NCBI GenBank assembly: GCA_029098085.1
Contig: JAQXNQ010000067.1
Span: 1-6,728 of the forward strand
Direction: 5' to 3'
Length of the DNA: 6,728 nt
Source of the DNA: Oscillospiraceae bacterium
Lineage (GTDB): Bacteria > Bacillota > Clostridia > Oscillospirales > Ruminococcaceae
Shown here: one piece after another, positions 5,045 through 6,728 of the stretch
Layout: each line of letters opens with the position of its first letter
Numbering within the stretch: the first letter of the stretch is position 1
Made by a program: the position numbers and the translations under genes
Notes under the pieces: generated by a model
What the model saw: only the letters and a program-made list of their open reading frames with translations
Databases searched by the model: none
What the model was told of the DNA's origin: nothing

Positions 5045-6463
5045 TCAGAAGTGAACCTTCTTCTCCACATATTCGACCAGCTGATCGATGGGCAGGCGAA
5101 TCTGCTCCATGGTGTCCCGGTCACGGATGGTGACGCAGTTGTCAGCTTCGATGCCCTTGTCGGGATCGCCGACGGTGTCGAAGTCCACCGTAATGCAGAG
5201 CGGGGTGCCGATTTCGTCCTGGCGGCGGTAGCGCTTGCCGATGGAGCCGGCCTCGTCGAAGTCCACCATGAACTTGTCGGCCAGCAGGGCGTAGACCTCC
5301 TGCGCCTTGGGCGAGAGCTTCTTGGACAGAGGCAGCACAGCAGCCTTGAAGGGAGCCAGAGCGGGATGCAGATGCAGAACCACCCGCTTGTCCTCCTTGC
5401 CCTTTTCATCGGTCAGAATCTCTTCATCATAGGCTTCGCAGAGGAAGGCCAGCGCCACCCGGTCAGCGCCCAGAGAGGGCTCGATGACATAGGGGATGTA
5501 GCGCTCGTTGGATTCCTGATCAAAGTAGTCCAGGCCCTTGCCGCTGGCCTCCTGATGGCGGCCCAGGTCGTAGTCGGTGCGGTCGGCGATGCCCCACAGC
5601 TCGCCCCAGCCGAAGGGGAACAGGAACTCGATGTCGGTGGTGGCCTTGGAGTAGAAGGCCAGCTCGGCGGGCTCATGGTCTCTCAGCCGCATGTTCTCTT
5701 CCTTGATGCCCAGAGAGAGCAGCCAGTTCTTGCAGTAATCCTTCCAGTAATAGAACCAGTCCAGATCGGAGCCGGGCTTGCAGAAGAATTCGCACTCCAT
5801 CTGCTCAAACTCGCGGGTGCGGAAGGTGAAGTTGCCGGGAGTGATCTCATTTCGGAAGGACTTGCCCACCTGGCAGATGCCGAAGGGCAGCTTTTTACGG
5901 GTGGTGCGCTGCACGTTGGCAAAGTTGACGAAGATACCCTGGGCGGTCTCGGGACGCAGGTAGCATTCGCTCTTGGAGTCCTCGGTGACGCCGATGAAGG
6001 TCTTGAACATCAGGTTGAATTTGCGGATGGGGGTAAAGTCGTGCTTGCCGCAGACGGGGCAGACCACCTCTTCATGGGCGGCAATATAGGCGTCCATCTC
6101 GTCAAAGGAAAGGGCGTCCACGTTGATCTCAGCGCCGCTGGCTTCGATCAGCTTGTCGGCGCGCTGACGGGATTTGCAGGCCTTGCAGTCCACCAGAGGG
6201 TCAGAGAAGCCGCCCACATGGCCGGAGGTGACCCAGGTTTCGGGGTTCATGATGATGGCGGAGTCCAGACCCACGTTGTAGGGGGATTCCTGTACGAATT
6301 TCTTCCACCAGGCTTTTTTGACGTTATTCTTGAACTCGACGCCCAGGGGGCCGTAGTCCCAGGAGTTGGCGAGACCGCCGTAGATCTCGCTGCCGGGGTA
6401 GACAAAGCCTCTGCCTTTGCAGAGCGACACGATCTGGTCCATGGTTTTCTCGGAATTTTTCAT
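5045..6463 (-). CDS. glyQS: Glycine--tRNA ligase, single-chain homodimeric type
   Basis: This 472-residue class II aminoacyl-tRNA synthetase charges tRNA-Gly with glycine in the cytoplasm. Visible landmarks are the N-terminal GRGFVYPGSEIYGG (17-30), WDYGPLG (35-41) and TSGHVGGFSDP (79-89). Two CxxC pairs, Cys93/Cys96 and Cys135/Cys138, probably form the zinc-binding insert. YLRPETAQGIF (168-178) precedes motif 2, FRNEITPGNFTFRTREFEQ (203-221). Motif 3 is EPSLGADR (328-335). The anticodon-binding domain begins near VVLHLHPALAPFK (361-373). The length is normal for the alpha2 form, which replaces the separate GlyQ and GlyS chains of many bacteria. The start is the ATG complementary to 6461-6463, with AAGGAG (complement of 6471-6476) 7 nt upstream. 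Expression is controlled by the T-box leader upstream. It converges on the DUF1284 gene and shares its terminator. Confidence 0.97.
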   Translation of the reverse strand: MKNSEKTMDQIVSLCKGRGFVYPGSEIYGGLANSWDYGPLGVEFKNNVKKAWWKKFVQESPYNVGLDSAIIMNPETWVTSGHVGGFSDPLVDCKACKSRQRADKLIEASGAEINVDALSFDEMDAYIAAHEEVVCPVCGKHDFTPIRKFNLMFKTFIGVTEDSKSECYLRPETAQGIFVNFANVQRTTRKKLPFGICQVGKSFRNEITPGNFTFRTREFEQMECEFFCKPGSDLDWFYYWKDYCKNWLLSLGIKEENMRLRDHEPAELAFYSKATTDIEFLFPFGWGELWGIADRTDYDLGRHQEASGKGLDYFDQESNERYIPYVIEPSLGADRVALAFLCEAYDEEILTDEKGKEDKRVVLHLHPALAPFKAAVLPLSKKLSPKAQEVYALLADKFMVDFDEAGSIGKRYRRQDEIGTPLCITVDFDTVGDPDKGIEADNCVTIRDRDTMEQIRLPIDQLVEYVEKKVHF

Positions 6464-6470
6464 GCTGATT

Positions 6471-6476
6471 CTCCTT
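6471..6476 (-). promoter_or_regulatory. Ribosome binding site of glyQS
   Basis: The - strand reads AAGGAG, 7 nt before the ATG. It lies outside the terminator and the downstream hairpin, so the leader appears to act on transcription rather than by hiding this site. Confidence 0.8.
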
Positions 6477-6490
6477 CTGCACAGATTTTT

Positions 6491-6526
6491 GGCTGCAGGG
6501 CGCTAAAAAATAAAACGCCCTGAGCC
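6491..6526 (-). other. Second hairpin downstream of the T-box terminator
   Basis: On the - strand the terminator's 3' strand, GGCTCAGGGCG (6526-6516), can also pair with a downstream segment, CGCCCTGCAGCC (6502-6491). This gives 11 bp with one bulged C, and the 13-nt loop contains the U tract. On the + strand this appears as a near-direct repeat: 6491-6502 matches 6535-6545 apart from one inserted G. Role unproven. Confidence 0.5.
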
Positions 6527-6545
6527 TTTGGGTAGGCTCAGGGCG
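6505..6545 (-). terminator. T-box-controlled intrinsic terminator before glyQS
   Basis: On the - strand CGCCCTGAGCC (6545-6535) pairs perfectly with GGCTCAGGGCG (6526-6516), 11 bp around an 8-nt loop. It is followed by TTTTATTTTTT (6515-6505). The 5' strand overlaps bases 6545-6539 of the antiterminator, so the two structures exclude each other. Confidence 0.93.
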
Positions 6546-6728
6546 AACAAATTCTTGTCCGTGGTTCCACCTGAATTTGCGTCTGTAAGACGCACACTCT
6601 CTCCCGGTAACGGCGGACTGACCGGCGGGCCATTTCCTGCCCGCAGCTGTACCGGCGCCTTCCGCTTTGCCCGCCCGCGAGGATTTTCACCAGCCATCCT
6701 CTCTCTGCATGCAGCGCAGCAGCGTACT
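6505..6728 (-). promoter_or_regulatory. Glycine T-box riboswitch leader (5' end cut by window)
   Basis: The leader senses uncharged tRNA-Gly and permits readthrough into glyQS. On the - strand the conserved T-box AGGTGGAACCACGG lies at 6572-6559. It forms an antiterminator: CAGG (6573-6570) pairs with CCTG (6542-6539), the bulge is TGGAACCA (6569-6562), and CGGACA (6561-6556) pairs with TGTTCG (6549-6544). The bulge begins TGGA, which can pair with a UCCA acceptor end and so suits the U discriminator usual in bacterial tRNA-Gly. Stem III is TGCGTCT, loop TAC, AGACGCA (6594-6578). The distal part of Stem I shows AGAGAG at 6706-6701 and GAGGAT/ATCCTC (6701-6696 with 6684-6679) around GGCTGGTGAAA. 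The likely specifier is GGC at 6659-6657 in the context GAAGGCG; GGC at 6671-6669 is an alternative, and both read Gly. The base of Stem I and the promoter lie beyond 6728. Confidence 0.93.

Noticed and set aside
5051..6523. 490-codon open frame on the + strand, antisense to glyQS
   Set aside because: It is in codon-for-codon register with glyQS, so it stays open merely because glyQS lacks TTA, CTA and TCA codons, as expected at this GC content. There is no ribosome binding site and no recognisable domain.

Overview
This 6.7-kb window is dense and GC-rich. It looks like chromosomal DNA from a Gram-positive anaerobe of the Clostridia, probably Oscillospirales/Ruminococcaceae-like. The grounds are strong AGGAGG-type ribosome binding sites, a class B sortase, a SpoIID/LytB-domain protein, a DUF1284 protein, a single-chain glycyl-tRNA synthetase and a T-box leader. 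The taxonomic call is inference from gene content and style, not a database match. No mobile element, CRISPR array, tRNA or rRNA gene was seen.

Left block (about 1-5031, + strand): five closely spaced genes, probably one operon that begins upstream of the window. The first (47-1486) is a single reading frame joining a cytoplasmic CinA C-terminal/PncC-like domain to a membrane segment and an extracellular class B sortase. Next are a membrane-anchored Ser/Pro-rich protein with no recognisable domain (about 1502-2230) and a membrane-anchored SpoIID/LytB-domain protein on a long Ser-rich stalk (2239-3618). Then come an AEC-family transporter (3639-4583) and a small Cys-rich DUF1284 protein (about 4594-4986). 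The first three share an envelope theme: each has an N-terminal membrane segment and an outward-facing C-terminal part. The last two look like metabolic or housekeeping passengers.

Middle (4993-5036): a strong hairpin with A-rich and T-rich flanks lies between the two convergent blocks and should terminate transcription in both directions.

Right block (5045-6728, - strand): glycyl-tRNA synthetase preceded by a glycine T-box leader. Stem III, the T-box antiterminator and the competing intrinsic terminator can all be traced base by base. The 5' end of the leader, including the base of Stem I and the promoter, lies outside the window. A second hairpin just downstream of the terminator can capture the terminator's 3' strand and may matter in the readthrough state.

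The most unusual item is the CinA-sortase fusion, whose CinA domain has an altered active-site motif (AEGSSGG in place of AES-x-TGG). The rest is recognisable biology with some interesting local detail. I do not see evidence for a wholly new system.
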